Shown: positions 26,984 through 36,234 of the stretch, piece after piece
Layout of the letters: the number at the start of each line of letters is the position of its first letter
Position numbering within the stretch: the stretch's first letter is position 1
Origin: Candidatus Ancaeobacter aquaticus
GTDB lineage: Bacteria > Auribacterota > Ancaeobacteria > Ancaeobacterales > Ancaeobacteraceae
Reading direction: 5' to 3'
DNA length: 64,000 bases
NCBI GenBank assembly: GCA_030765405.1
Contig: JAVCCP010000071.1
Span: forward strand, 134,615-198,614
Notes under the pieces: generated by a model
Databases searched by the model: none
What the model was told of the DNA's origin: nothing
Seen by the model: only the letters and a program-made list of their open reading frames with translations
Made by a program: the position numbers and the translations under genes

Positions 26984-29628
26984 TTCTTTCCTGACGCAAT
27001 ATCGACTGTTATGGGCACATCAAGATGCACTACTTCTTCCATAACATGGGTAACAGTGTGCATAAATTCTTCGCACTCCTTTTCCGGCACTTCAAAAACA
27101 AGTTCATCGTGTATCTGCAAGAGCATTCTGCTCTCTAATTTTTCTTTCATAATAATTTTACTGAGTTCTATCATCGCAAGCTTGATAATATCAGATGCTG
27201 TTCCCTGTATGGGAGTATTCACCGCGGTACGTTCACTAAACGTTCTTATCGTGAAATTTGCACTCGTTATTTCAGGAATATACCGCTTTCTATTAAACAA
27301 CGTTTTTACATACTTATCTTTGCGCGCTTTTTTAATAGTATCTTTAATATAGTTATCCACTCCCACATATCGCTGGAAATACTGATTAATAAATTCCTTT
27401 GCTTCGCCTTCTTTCATCCCAAGATCTTTAGCGAGTCCATATGAGCTCATGCCATAGATTATCCCAAAGTTAACAATCTTTGCCCTGCGGCGCATATCTG
27501 GCGTTACCGCTTCAGGATCCGCACCATAAATAAGTCCAGCGGTATAGCTGTGAATATCAACATTATTTCTAAATGCGTTTATAAGCACAGGATCTTGTGA
27601 GAGATGCGCAAGTATGCGCAATTCGATCTGCGAATAATCGGCACCAACAAGATACCACTGCCCTCTATCGGCACGCGGCACAAATGCGCGTCTTATCTCC
27701 CGCCCCATATCTGTCTTAACGGGTATATTCTGCAGATTTGGATCACTACTCGAAAGACGGCCTGTTGCAGTAACCGTCTGATTAAACGAGGTGTGTATCC
27801 GTCCAGTTTTCGCGTTAACCAAAGTTGGCAAAACATCAATGTATGTCGATTTCAGTTTCGCAAGTTGCCGATAAGAAAGTATTTCCTGCGGGAGCTCATG
27901 ATACTGGGCAAGTGCCATTAATACATCAACATTCGTTGAATACCCTGTTTTTGTTTTCTTTTTCGATGGTAGATTTAACTTATCAAACAAGATCACCGCT
28001 AAGGATTTTGGAGAATTAATATTAAACTCCTCCCCGGCAAGTGTATATATACGCTGCGTGAGAGTATCCAGAGTCCCATCAACATGTTTTGCCATATCAC
28101 TTAAAAACTCTTGATCTATGGCTATCCCCTGATACTCCATTACTGTTAATACATCTATTAATGGTATTTCCATATCCTTAAATAATGTGAACAAGTCTTT
28201 CTTATGTAAAATATCATCAAATATATTCTTCAATTTATATATTATCAGAGCATCTTCACATGCATAGTTCGTCATGTCTTCAAGGGCTACCTCACGAATA
28301 GATATTTTATTCTTACCGGTGCCAATAAGCTCTCGCAAAGAAGTCATTTTATAATTGAGATACTCAAGGGCTATTTCACTCAGACTATGTCTTGTCTTTG
28401 AAGGATTTATTAAATAATGAGCTATGATCGTATCAAAAGAAACACCTTTAAGATCAATACCAGAGTTCAAAAGAACTATCTTATCATATTTAATATTATG
28501 GCCATACTTCTTAACCGTATCGTCCTCAAGAACCGCGGTAAGCTTATCCTTAAAATCACTCAAAGAAATTCCACTCCCCAGAGATACATAATACGCGGTA
28601 TGTTCATCCCAGCAAAATGAAGCGCCTACCAACTCTGCTTGCATAGGATCAATATGCGTCGTTTCAGTATCTACAACAAATCCTGTTACTTCTTTTATCT
28701 TTTCACAAAATGATTCAAAACTTTTCTTATCGGATACACATTCATACGAAGCATCTTTGACCACTGTATGTTCAAGCATGTCATTTACGAGTCCGGTAAA
28801 CTCGCATTCTTTAAAAAGTGACACGAGCTTTTCTTTATTCGGCCCGGCATATTGACATTGAGGTATATCTATAGTAAGACCAACATTATCTATTAACCGT
28901 ACAAGATTCCTATTGGTCATGACCGTCTCTTTGTGTTCAACAAGTTTGGCTCTTATTTTAACGTTTTTCATGGTATCTATTTGAGAATACATCTTGTCAA
29001 TAGAGCCGTATTCATTAATAAGACGACCTGCTGTTTTAATCCCTATCCCGGGAACACCGGAAATATTGTCTGAAACATCACCGGTCATACTTAACAGGTC
29101 AATAATCTGTTCAGGATATACTCCATACTTTTCGTTTACCTTATCTCGGTCGTAGAGAACCGGCTCTTTTCCTCCTACCATGATCTTAACGTTAGCATCA
29201 ACTATCTGCATCATATCTTTATCCGAGGTAAAGATAATCGATTCAATATCTTGCGCGGCTGCACGACGCGCCAATGTAGCGATAATGTCATCTGCTTCAT
29301 ATCCTTCTTGTTCAATTAGAGGAATACCATAGGCATCTATAACTTCTTTAATAACTGGTATTTGCACAACGAGATCGTCAGGTGTCGGCTTGCGATGCGC
29401 TTTATACTCTTCATATTCAATATGCCTGAATGTCGGTTTTGGCAGGTCAAAACATACTGCAATGTAATCAGGTTTTTCTTCCTTAACAATCTTACTCAGC
29501 ATTCTTACAAAACCATATACAGCATTTGTCGGCTGTCCTTTAGAATTCATCAAGGACTGTATGGCATAAAAAGCACGGTATGCATAGCTGGGACCGTCAA
29601 TAAGAATACATTTTTTGGGTTGTTTCAT
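26968..29628 (-). CDS. polA: DNA polymerase I
   Basis: 886 residues with all three domains. The 5'-nuclease (1 to about 290) has GPSYAYRAFYA, GYEADDIIATLAR and TGDVSDNISGVPGIGIKTA. The 3'-5' exonuclease (about 300-480) appears active, unlike in many bacteria: DTETT, HNIKYDKIVL and YACEDALIIY retain the DxE, Asp and YxxxD residues. The polymerase (about 500-886) has DYSQIELRILAHLS, RRRAKIVNFGIIYGMSSYGLA and QIHDELVFEVP. It serves Okazaki maturation and repair. Confidence 0.97.
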   Translation of the reverse strand: MKQPKKCILIDGPSYAYRAFYAIQSLMNSKGQPTNAVYGFVRMLSKIVKEEKPDYIAVCFDLPKPTFRHIEYEEYKAHRKPTPDDLVVQIPVIKEVIDAYGIPLIEQEGYEADDIIATLARRAAAQDIESIIFTSDKDMMQIVDANVKIMVGGKEPVLYDRDKVNEKYGVYPEQIIDLLSMTGDVSDNISGVPGIGIKTAGRLINEYGSIDKMYSQIDTMKNVKIRAKLVEHKETVMTNRNLVRLIDNVGLTIDIPQCQYAGPNKEKLVSLFKECEFTGLVNDMLEHTVVKDASYECVSDKKSFESFCEKIKEVTGFVVDTETTHIDPMQAELVGASFCWDEHTAYYVSLGSGISLSDFKDKLTAVLEDDTVKKYGHNIKYDKIVLLNSGIDLKGVSFDTIIAHYLINPSKTRHSLSEIALEYLNYKMTSLRELIGTGKNKISIREVALEDMTNYACEDALIIYKLKNIFDDILHKKDLFTLFKDMEIPLIDVLTVMEYQGIAIDQEFLSDMAKHVDGTLDTLTQRIYTLAGEEFNINSPKSLAVILFDKLNLPSKKKTKTGYSTNVDVLMALAQYHELPQEILSYRQLAKLKSTYIDVLPTLVNAKTGRIHTSFNQTVTATGRLSSSDPNLQNIPVKTDMGREIRRAFVPRADRGQWYLVGADYSQIELRILAHLSQDPVLINAFRNNVDIHSYTAGLIYGADPEAVTPDMRRRAKIVNFGIIYGMSSYGLAKDLGMKEGEAKEFINQYFQRYVGVDNYIKDTIKKARKDKYVKTLFNRKRYIPEITSANFTIRTFSERTAVNTPIQGTASDIIKLAMIELSKIIMKEKLESRMLLQIHDELVFEVPEKECEEFMHTVTHVMEEVVHLDVPITVDIASGKNWAQI

Positions 29629-29929
29629 TGTTGTTCCATGTAAGGATAGCGAATACTGTGGATTCTCACGTTAAAGGTTTTTCTTTAGATACATTTCTTC
29701 ATTATTGTATATCTGCACGGAAATTTGTGAAAAGATAGCAGAACCTATATAATTTTAATCTATTGGATTGTACGCCACGTTTACTTCTTAGTGGAGCACA
29801 ATGTATATGCTAGAATAATTGAATAAATATAACGGGATAATAATTTTGACATCACACGTATTTTTGAAAAATTACTCAGAATTATTCCTGCCTCATGTTT
29901 GTTATGAGGCAGGAATAAACAAATTAGAT
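29629..29929. other. Gap between polA and the secretin gene
   Basis: About 300 AT-rich bases. It holds the secretin terminator near its right end and TACAAT-like sequences that could serve as a polA -10, but no -35 good enough to call. I support no small gene here. Confidence 0.5.
29882..29918 (-). terminator. Terminator hairpin after the secretin gene
   Basis: ttattcctgcctcat (29882-29896) and atgaggcaggaataa (29904-29918) are a perfect 15-bp inverted repeat with a 7-base loop, 11 bases past the secretin stop. The run after the stem on minus is AT-rich but T-interrupted, so termination may be partial. Confidence 0.8.
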
Positions 29930-32020
29930 TTACGGATTAAAAACTTTTGTTTTCTTTAATTTAGGATCACGAATTCTGTCACCGGTCGGTGTTAAAAGGT
30001 GAGCAGTAACAAAAATAAGAAGATTTCTCTTTTCACTAATTTCAGCTTCAACCCTAAACGCTCTGCCAATAAATGGTAAATCGCCGAGAACAGGGATCTT
30101 ATCATTGGTTCTTATAGTGGTATCTCTAATTAAACCACCGAGAACGACCGTTTCCCCGTCATTTATGATAACACTGGTTGTTACATTTCGTGTTTCAAAA
30201 AACGGCTGAAGAACCGGAACTGCATTAGCAATAACGTTACCGGCAGCATTTAACGTCGCAGGTATACCGTAATCCATCCAGCTTGCAAGCTCACTCACCT
30301 CAGGAATCAAAGTAAGATTAATGGTCTTTCTGTCAGCACCAACACTCGGCGTCACTTCAAGAATAATACCTGTGTCACGTGTTGTAAACGCACTAGGAAT
30401 AACTACCGCAGGGGTAATAACGTTACCATTATTATTTGTTGTCGGCGGCGTAATCTCAAACTCGCTCGGATAAATAACTTCAGTGACCACTTCGATACGC
30501 GCCTGCTGATTATTGATAGTTGTTACCTTTGGAGCGGAAAGAACATTTGCTACATCGCATTGATCAAGCGCATGCAAAATAAATTGCATCTGTGGCTGTG
30601 ACAACGTTGCAAAACTAAATATTCCACCAGTTGATCCATATATACCACCGGCACTACCAGGAATCGCCATGTTTCGTAAGAATCTGAGCCCGTCAGTAAA
30701 ACGAGCATCTTGGTTAGGATTAGATGAATTTGGTCCGGTATTAGACAAAATCGCAGAGCTTGGATTATTTGCACCTGGCAAATTCGTTCCCGTCCCTGTA
30801 CCACGATATTTATAATTCGTATTAAAATTCTGATTCAAGAACGCTTCGATACCAAGTTCCTGCATCACTCCTTCTGCAACCTCAACAAACTTTGCTTCTA
30901 TAGCAACCTGAAACGGCGGCACATCAAGTGCCCCAAGAATCTTCTCTACAATCGCCAAATTTGCTGGGGTGTTTCTTGCAATAAGCGTACCTGTTCTTTG
31001 GTCAAGAAAGATCTTGCTTCCCGGAGGAAACGGCACACCGCTTTGTTCAAGAACATCTTTCATGGTCATTGATGTTTCTGCATCAGTACCGCGAGAAAGA
31101 AGCGCTTCATCGCCTTCATCGGTCACTTCTTTTCTGCTCATCGATGTAAACACACCAGATCCGCTTGAAAGATGATAATATCTTGTCTCCATTTCAACAT
31201 TCTCTAGGCGTGAAGGCGTTGAAACAAGGATTGCATAATCATCAATTCTGTACTTTAAACCTTTAGACTGTAAAATATACTTAAGCGCTTCAATAAGCGG
31301 TAAATTTTTAAGATGGATGGTAACGCGGTCTGAAGCTATACCACCACTTCCAGCACCTTCATATCTTCCTTCTTCACCAACACCTACTTCATCAATTGCT
31401 TCAACCTTGCCTCGTCCTCCTTGTGCAACAAGATCTGCATCAAGGATAATATTGATACCGCTCATCTTTGAGAGATAATTGATCACATCTGAAAGACGCG
31501 CGTCATTAAAATTGATCTCAGGAATAATTTGCTGTGATTTTTCTTCCATAATCAACCGCTCTTTGGATTTTGCCCTCTTTGCACCAAAAGATGTGTCCTC
31601 TGTTGATTCCCCCCTGTTTGATTGCGGCGGAACCCATGCTCTTCTTACGTCAAGAACCATGTCTTTCTGAACAAGAGCCTGGTCGCGAGCAGCTGCTCTT
31701 CTTTTCTCAACAATGATATTCTTAATATATCTTTTAACCGTATAATTCTGCTGATCTTTTCTCTGTATATCTTCGAAAATAGACAGTGCTTCGTTAAGTT
31801 TTCCTTCATTGTACAGCTTTATTGCTAAATCAATCCTGTTTGTCGGCTTTACCTTCACTTTCGGGGCAAACCATTCTTTTGATCCCGTTTTACCCGTCTT
31901 ATTTTCGACAAGCGTTTTGGCGCCGGCCGTTGAGGTGAAACTTGATAATACAAAAAGTATCACTACAGAAACAGACAGAGACACCAAATGCTTCAAGATA
32001 CTTTTACTTGATTTATCCAT
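29930..32020 (-). CDS. pilQ: Type IV pilus/type II secretion outer-membrane secretin (PilQ/GspD-like)
   Basis: 696 residues. Signal peptide (1 to about 34), a TPR-like helix pair (RIDLAIKLYNEGKLNEALSIFEDIQ), an STN/N0-N1 region (INFNDARLSDVINYLSKMSGINIILD; LPLIEALKYILQSKGL), N-domains with RTGTLIARNTPANLAIVEKILGALD, and the secretin C-domain ending TVVLGGLIRD...GDLPFIGRAF...LLIFVTAHLL. Between the N3-like region and the barrel is a long Gly/Asn/Ser-rich stretch. It forms the multimeric outer-membrane channel for pilus fibres or exoproteins. It is last in a five-gene set (exported protein, PilMN, PilO-like, PilP-like, secretin), the order of the Akkermansia Amuc_1102-to-1098 locus, so it would match Amuc_1098. 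Closed by a strong hairpin. Confidence 0.93.
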   Translation of the reverse strand: MDKSSKSILKHLVSLSVSVVILFVLSSFTSTAGAKTLVENKTGKTGSKEWFAPKVKVKPTNRIDLAIKLYNEGKLNEALSIFEDIQRKDQQNYTVKRYIKNIIVEKRRAAARDQALVQKDMVLDVRRAWVPPQSNRGESTEDTSFGAKRAKSKERLIMEEKSQQIIPEINFNDARLSDVINYLSKMSGINIILDADLVAQGGRGKVEAIDEVGVGEEGRYEGAGSGGIASDRVTIHLKNLPLIEALKYILQSKGLKYRIDDYAILVSTPSRLENVEMETRYYHLSSGSGVFTSMSRKEVTDEGDEALLSRGTDAETSMTMKDVLEQSGVPFPPGSKIFLDQRTGTLIARNTPANLAIVEKILGALDVPPFQVAIEAKFVEVAEGVMQELGIEAFLNQNFNTNYKYRGTGTGTNLPGANNPSSAILSNTGPNSSNPNQDARFTDGLRFLRNMAIPGSAGGIYGSTGGIFSFATLSQPQMQFILHALDQCDVANVLSAPKVTTINNQQARIEVVTEVIYPSEFEITPPTTNNNGNVITPAVVIPSAFTTRDTGIILEVTPSVGADRKTINLTLIPEVSELASWMDYGIPATLNAAGNVIANAVPVLQPFFETRNVTTSVIINDGETVVLGGLIRDTTIRTNDKIPVLGDLPFIGRAFRVEAEISEKRNLLIFVTAHLLTPTGDRIRDPKLKKTKVFNP

Positions 32021-32038
32021 TCTTTTAATCTCCTTCGT

Positions 32039-32830
32039 TTATTGACTATTCACACTTTTTAAATGTAATTTCTCTCCATTTGGCCGGGATAATATCACTT
32101 CTCTCTCAGTTATGTCAAGAACTTTATGCCCATCATACACAGAACCAACATGGACCGTAATTGCCTTTAGTTTCTTCCTGTCGAACAATTTAGCAAACAA
32201 CTCTTTTTCGGTTATCAACTTTCCTCTTTCAAGGGTAACCGAGGTTCCGTCACCTTTTTTTATTTCCACTATAGATTTATTAACTCTTATCTGGACACCT
32301 GATGGTAACTCTTCATTGAAGAAACGCTGCTGGAAATTACGGATTTCGTATCCTCTGATAGTTTCTCCTATCTTTTTAAAATCCGTTTTGCGCCCCCAAT
32401 TAATCTGTATACTGTATACTCCGCCAGGAAGCTGCATATATCCCTTAAATAGCAGTTTTACCGGTTGGCGGAAAATCTTCTCAAGCCTAAACTGCTCTCC
32501 TTTAGCGACGGCATCCTCTTTAACTATCCGCTCTACCTGCACAGGTTCACCTTTGTGTTCAGTAAATATATCCCTTTTATAATACAGGGCTAAATCCTGT
32601 GGATTTTTGACCTCATCAATCAGAAGCGCAACACGATCAAAGTCCACATAATATTTCTTGTTTGATATACTATCGCTGTAGGGAAAGTAATTTACGCTCC
32701 CTCGCAGCGTAGTAAGTAGCTCGCTACCGTTGACACAGAGCAATATGATATAGAGCACAAAAAAAACAAAAAAGAGTGTTTTCTCATAATTCTCTTTTAC
32801 CCATTCGCTACTAACTGACATTTTTTTCAT
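32039..32830 (-). CDS. Pilus inner-membrane protein, PilP/GspC position (Amuc_1099-like by order)
   Basis: The ATG at 32830 follows aggtgagg; the longer frame opens 7 codons earlier. 263 residues: a short cytoplasmic part, one membrane helix (about 17-38), then a periplasmic portion with a linker and beta-rich segments (KLLFKGYMQLPGGVYSIQINWG; KKGDGTSVTLERG; VHVGSVYDGHKVLDITEREVILS). The last resembles the small HR/PilP-type beta domain that touches the secretin. No clear sequence family is recognised. Its place between the PilO-like and secretin genes suggests it joins the inner-membrane platform to the secretin. Confidence 0.6.
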   Translation of the reverse strand: MKKMSVSSEWVKENYEKTLFFVFFVLYIILLCVNGSELLTTLRGSVNYFPYSDSISNKKYYVDFDRVALLIDEVKNPQDLALYYKRDIFTEHKGEPVQVERIVKEDAVAKGEQFRLEKIFRQPVKLLFKGYMQLPGGVYSIQINWGRKTDFKKIGETIRGYEIRNFQQRFFNEELPSGVQIRVNKSIVEIKKGDGTSVTLERGKLITEKELFAKLFDRKKLKAITVHVGSVYDGHKVLDITEREVILSRPNGEKLHLKSVNSQ

Positions 32831-32884
32831 TGTGTACCTCACCTGCCACATGTCACATAAAAGAATAACTTAACCATCTATTTT

Positions 32885-33661
32885 CTATAAAAATACGAGA
32901 CCGCTTATTACTAATTTGATTACATATTTTGATTCGGAAACATATTTTACATTTATATTTCTGACTACGAAGAATTCTTTTGCTGTCATAAGAGCTGAAA
33001 GGATATCAACGAGTGCCTGCTGATCGGATTCAAATTCGACTTCAAATTTGTATTCATTATAAAAATATGATGTGTCTTTAGGGGTTACTTTTTGAGGTGA
33101 AACACCATGCCTCGAAACACTCAGAATCTCACGAACACCGTTTATCATTACAATATTCAACAGAATTGATATTTTATCTAACTGATCTGAAAGCACCGGA
33201 ATTTCTTTATAGGCCGGAATTTTTTTTCCAATAAATTCTCCAAAGCCAATACCATCAGGTATCTTTACCCCCGTCTTGATCGATTTATCTAAATAATATC
33301 TTCTCAGTTTTAATAATTTCCCCTTAAACTCCATCGGATCGGAAACCGTTGGCGGCTTTCCTTTACTCAACGATTTTTCAAGCTCTTTGAATTGTTTTTT
33401 TAAAACAACTTTATCACTCTCCAAAGTTCTTAAAGCATCAATCGTCGGGATGCTTTTGCCAAAATCAACAACTGTATTTAATCTATCAAACAGTCTGTCA
33501 TATTCCTTGCAAGAATTCTTTTTCATGTTCAGACCACTTAAAGCATAGTAGATACTGATACTCATAATAAGCGCCCCAACAACAAGAATCGCAATAAGCG
33601 TTTTCTTCTTAAATATATATATGCGATTAATATCTTTTACGCTGCCTATGATTTTTTTCAC
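32885..33661 (-). CDS. PilO-like pilus assembly protein (Amuc_1100-like by order)
   Basis: 258 residues: cytoplasmic N-terminus, membrane helix at about 22-44, coiled-coil helix (about 50-105, CKEYDRLFDRLNTVVDFGKS...LKKQFKELEKSL), then an alpha/beta ferredoxin-like domain (EYKFEVEFESDQQALVDILSALMTAKEFFVVRNINVKYV). This is the PilO/GspM layout. In type IV pili it pairs with PilN in the inner membrane. It lies 9 bases downstream of the PilMN gene. In Akkermansia the gene at this position encodes Amuc_1100. Confidence 0.7.
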   Translation of the reverse strand: MKKIIGSVKDINRIYIFKKKTLIAILVVGALIMSISIYYALSGLNMKKNSCKEYDRLFDRLNTVVDFGKSIPTIDALRTLESDKVVLKKQFKELEKSLSKGKPPTVSDPMEFKGKLLKLRRYYLDKSIKTGVKIPDGIGFGEFIGKKIPAYKEIPVLSDQLDKISILLNIVMINGVREILSVSRHGVSPQKVTPKDTSYFYNEYKFEVEFESDQQALVDILSALMTAKEFFVVRNINVKYVSESKYVIKLVISGLVFL

Positions 33662-33670
33662 GTTACCAGC

Positions 33671-35344
33671 CTATTGTTTTTTCTGAAGTTTTAAACGTAT
33701 TACAAAACTAATAAGACTATTCCGCAGTTCTGCAGATACTATTTCTACATCTTTAAATAATGGCGATTTCTCAAGCGCATGCTGAAACAGGGGGATGTCT
33801 TTTTCAATAGACCCCCTACCTTTACCCTCCAAATAAACGACACTGACCTCTTCGAACATAGCTTTGTCGCCTGATCCCTTATTTCTGCCTTTTCTTTTTC
33901 GCATGTTTTTTTTAGTCTCAACTTTGAGTTCCTCAAGATTGCTTGAAATATTTTCTATCCATATGTTCGGAGCCATAACATTCTGTATTTCTATAAATAT
34001 TCGGAGCCACAGATCACGATCATAAATAAGCTCATTTAACATATTCAGCTTATTGTTAATAACTGCTACCCCGTCATTGATTTTCTTAAAATGAGTGTTC
34101 AATACCTCAATATAGCTGATATAGGAGGAAAGATCTTTTGCTCTGATAATGTTCGCACGAGCAATCTTTGTAGAGCACACTCGAACAGAGAAGAGTGTCA
34201 GAAGTATAACTATAAAGGTCACGACATAATATGCAAACTTCTTCACAAATCCTCTTTGCTTCAATATATCAGAAGGAATAAGATTAACAGAGAGCTCCGT
34301 ACGGGTAATCCCTCTTAATCCAAGTCCTATTGCATTGGCCAAAAGATGTTTTGTTTCAGTAAGCGCCCCCGCTTTTTGTTCATCCTTAACCGCGCCAGTT
34401 ATCTTCTGTAAAGGATCAAACTTCTCTACCGGCATTTTAAAACGTTCTGACAGTGCTTCTTCTATATTTTTCAACTTGGACCCGCCACCGGTAATAAAAA
34501 CCTTTTTTATGGGGGTGCCGCCAAATTGCGACTTGTAATATCCTAGCGAACGACTTATTTCTGCAAAAAGTCTACTTGCGCCTCTTTCAATAGCCCCGCG
34601 AAGCTCCGGTATTTCTCCCTGTCCAAAACCAACGGATCGTTTAAGGTTTTCAGCCTCAGGCTCACTTATTTTCATATCGTCGACAATACATTGCGTTAAG
34701 GAATTACCCGCAATAGGAATACTCCGTATCCAGAGTTCATCACCTCCGGTCACAATCAGGTTGGTTGTCCGTGCTCCTATATCAACAACAAGAGATGCTT
34801 CATCTGTTAATAATCCATTGTATGCAAAACAGTTATATAAGGAGAGCGGTAACACATCAATCACTTCAGGCATTAACCCATTCTGGTATACGCTTTCAAC
34901 TAACGTCCTTACAATATCCTGCTTTATTGCAACGAGCAATATGTCTCTTTCTTCAAGAGCCCCATTACCTAAAAGCTGATAATCCCATCTGACTTCTTCT
35001 ATAGGAAACGGAACCTGTTGCTGTGCTTCATACTGCACAATCTGATCCATCTTTCTTTTTTCCACTACAGGTAGTTTTACAAAACGGATAAAGACCGCTT
35101 GGCCTGAAATACCGACAATACAGGAATTATTTCTAAATATTTTTGAGTCTACGAATTTGGTGAGTTTTTCTAAGAGCGCATTTTGACGGTCATCATCAGT
35201 TAAGCCTTTTCCTAAACCATCATCGCACTCAATAACCTCATAGTTGAGCAGTCGTACCTCGCCACTCTTCTTTTCGAGCTCGACAATTTTTAGAGCACTT
35301 TCACCAATGTCAAGACCAATAATTCTGTTTTGATATAAAAACAT
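33671..35344 (-). CDS. pilM: PilM-PilN fusion protein, type IV pilus inner-membrane platform
   Basis: 557 residues. Residues 1 to about 340 are an actin-like PilM/FtsA-fold domain: IIGLDIGESALKIVELEK, VEYEAQQQVPFPIEEVRWDYQLLG (in part), VVDIGARTTNLIV and KKVFITGGGSKLKNIEEALS form the nucleotide site. The segment ELSVNLIPSDILKQRG is the N-terminal peptide by which PilN normally docks into PilM, and here it is covalently joined. A membrane helix (about 370-390), coiled coil and a PilN-like ferredoxin domain follow. A basic insert (KKNMRKRKGRNKGSGDK) lies within that domain. The layout parallels GspL. Neighbours are the PilO-like gene and an exported protein. Confidence 0.88.
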   Translation of the reverse strand: MFLYQNRIIGLDIGESALKIVELEKKSGEVRLLNYEVIECDDGLGKGLTDDDRQNALLEKLTKFVDSKIFRNNSCIVGISGQAVFIRFVKLPVVEKRKMDQIVQYEAQQQVPFPIEEVRWDYQLLGNGALEERDILLVAIKQDIVRTLVESVYQNGLMPEVIDVLPLSLYNCFAYNGLLTDEASLVVDIGARTTNLIVTGGDELWIRSIPIAGNSLTQCIVDDMKISEPEAENLKRSVGFGQGEIPELRGAIERGASRLFAEISRSLGYYKSQFGGTPIKKVFITGGGSKLKNIEEALSERFKMPVEKFDPLQKITGAVKDEQKAGALTETKHLLANAIGLGLRGITRTELSVNLIPSDILKQRGFVKKFAYYVVTFIVILLTLFSVRVCSTKIARANIIRAKDLSSYISYIEVLNTHFKKINDGVAVINNKLNMLNELIYDRDLWLRIFIEIQNVMAPNIWIENISSNLEELKVETKKNMRKRKGRNKGSGDKAMFEEVSVVYLEGKGRGSIEKDIPLFQHALEKSPLFKDVEIVSAELRNSLISFVIRLKLQKKQ

Positions 35345-35454
35345 AGTACCTCAATACTCTTATATTACTGTCGCTTTATCTTTGCAAATATATATACCGC
35401 TACAATAATAACCATTCTGGAAAATAAGAAACATACGGAATTAGCCGATTTTTA

Positions 35455-36060
35455 CTATTCTGATAATGTCGGGACCTTTATTGCTTCTTCCTTTACTTCA
35501 TAATCAAGTAAAAACGGAGTAATAAAACGAGGCCTCAAAATCCCATTTATCGCCTTTACTTGTGTCCACCAGCGTTTTGTGGTTTTTGTAGGCCATTGCG
35601 CGGATGTTATAAGGATACCCTTGTACCAGATTTCAACCATGATTCTTTTTATCTGCCCGTATCTAATAAGCGCATTGGGATGAATAAAAATCTGTGCCGC
35701 GTGACCGATTCCCTTCGGAACAGAAACATATATCTGGTGCCCGGTAAATAAGTGATATTTTTTTCTTTTATCTCTTGTTAACACATAATATTTTACATCA
35801 ACATCATCTGCCCATGAAGGCTCACTATCATAAGAAACAGTAATAACGCCCCATTGCTGATGTGCTGTTCCACCAATGTTCCCCAACCCTTCGAGCCCTG
35901 AAGAAAATGCACCGGTGACACTGGTCATCTTTTTTTGATATGAAATTTTACGAACACTGAATAGATCATCAGCGGCCGCATTGCTACCGGTAACAAGCGC
36001 AAAAACAATATACGCCACTATCACGGCTATCGGAGCTCGGCAGTTCTTTAAAAAAGACAT
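35455..36060 (-). CDS. Exported protein of the pilus cluster (Amuc_1102-like by order)
   Basis: The ATG at 36060 has aaaggaggaaat directly upstream; the frame opens 13 codons earlier. 201 residues with a signal peptide ending near A-A-A-D-D. The mature part is beta-rich with conserved-looking aromatic segments (WGVITVSYDSEPSWADDVDVKYYV; IKRIMVEIWYKGILI; TKRWWTQVKAINGILRP). I recognise no domain with certainty. It is the first gene after its own promoter and precedes PilMN, the place of Amuc_1102 in the Akkermansia pilus-like locus. A periplasmic or surface component of that machine is likely. Confidence 0.6.
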   Translation of the reverse strand: MSFLKNCRAPIAVIVAYIVFALVTGSNAAADDLFSVRKISYQKKMTSVTGAFSSGLEGLGNIGGTAHQQWGVITVSYDSEPSWADDVDVKYYVLTRDKRKKYHLFTGHQIYVSVPKGIGHAAQIFIHPNALIRYGQIKRIMVEIWYKGILITSAQWPTKTTKRWWTQVKAINGILRPRFITPFLLDYEVKEEAIKVPTLSE

Positions 36061-36135
36061 ATTTCCTCCTTTATCGATAAGAAAAAAAATCTTTAACATT
36101 TTATCACTAAGTTATTTAATAAAATAATTGTAGAG

Positions 36136-36165
36136 AGTGTATCAAAAAACTCTCTCAACTGTCAA
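36136..36165 (-). promoter_or_regulatory. Promoter of the PilMN-to-secretin operon
   Basis: On minus, a perfect TTGACA (36160-36165), 18-base spacer and TACACT (36136-36141). A gagag/ctctc inverted repeat overlaps the spacer. Predicted start about 70 bases before the exported-protein ATG, so this half of the cluster can be transcribed separately from pilC and the ATPases. Confidence 0.65.
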
Positions 36166-36234
36166 GAAAACACTCGCCTAAGAACATATACCGATCTTTA
36201 CAACAAGAATCATTATTACTTATTTTTTTCTTTG

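Noticed and set aside
29781-29852. A 23-codon minus-strand frame (MSKLLSRYIY...) between polA and the secretin terminator
   Set aside because: It has no ribosome site, follows a terminator, and has no signal or family feature.
32112-32582. Long plus-strand frame of 156 codons opposite the PilP-like gene
   Set aside because: It is antisense to a supported gene in a collinear operon, has no ribosome site, and its composition looks like a shadow frame.
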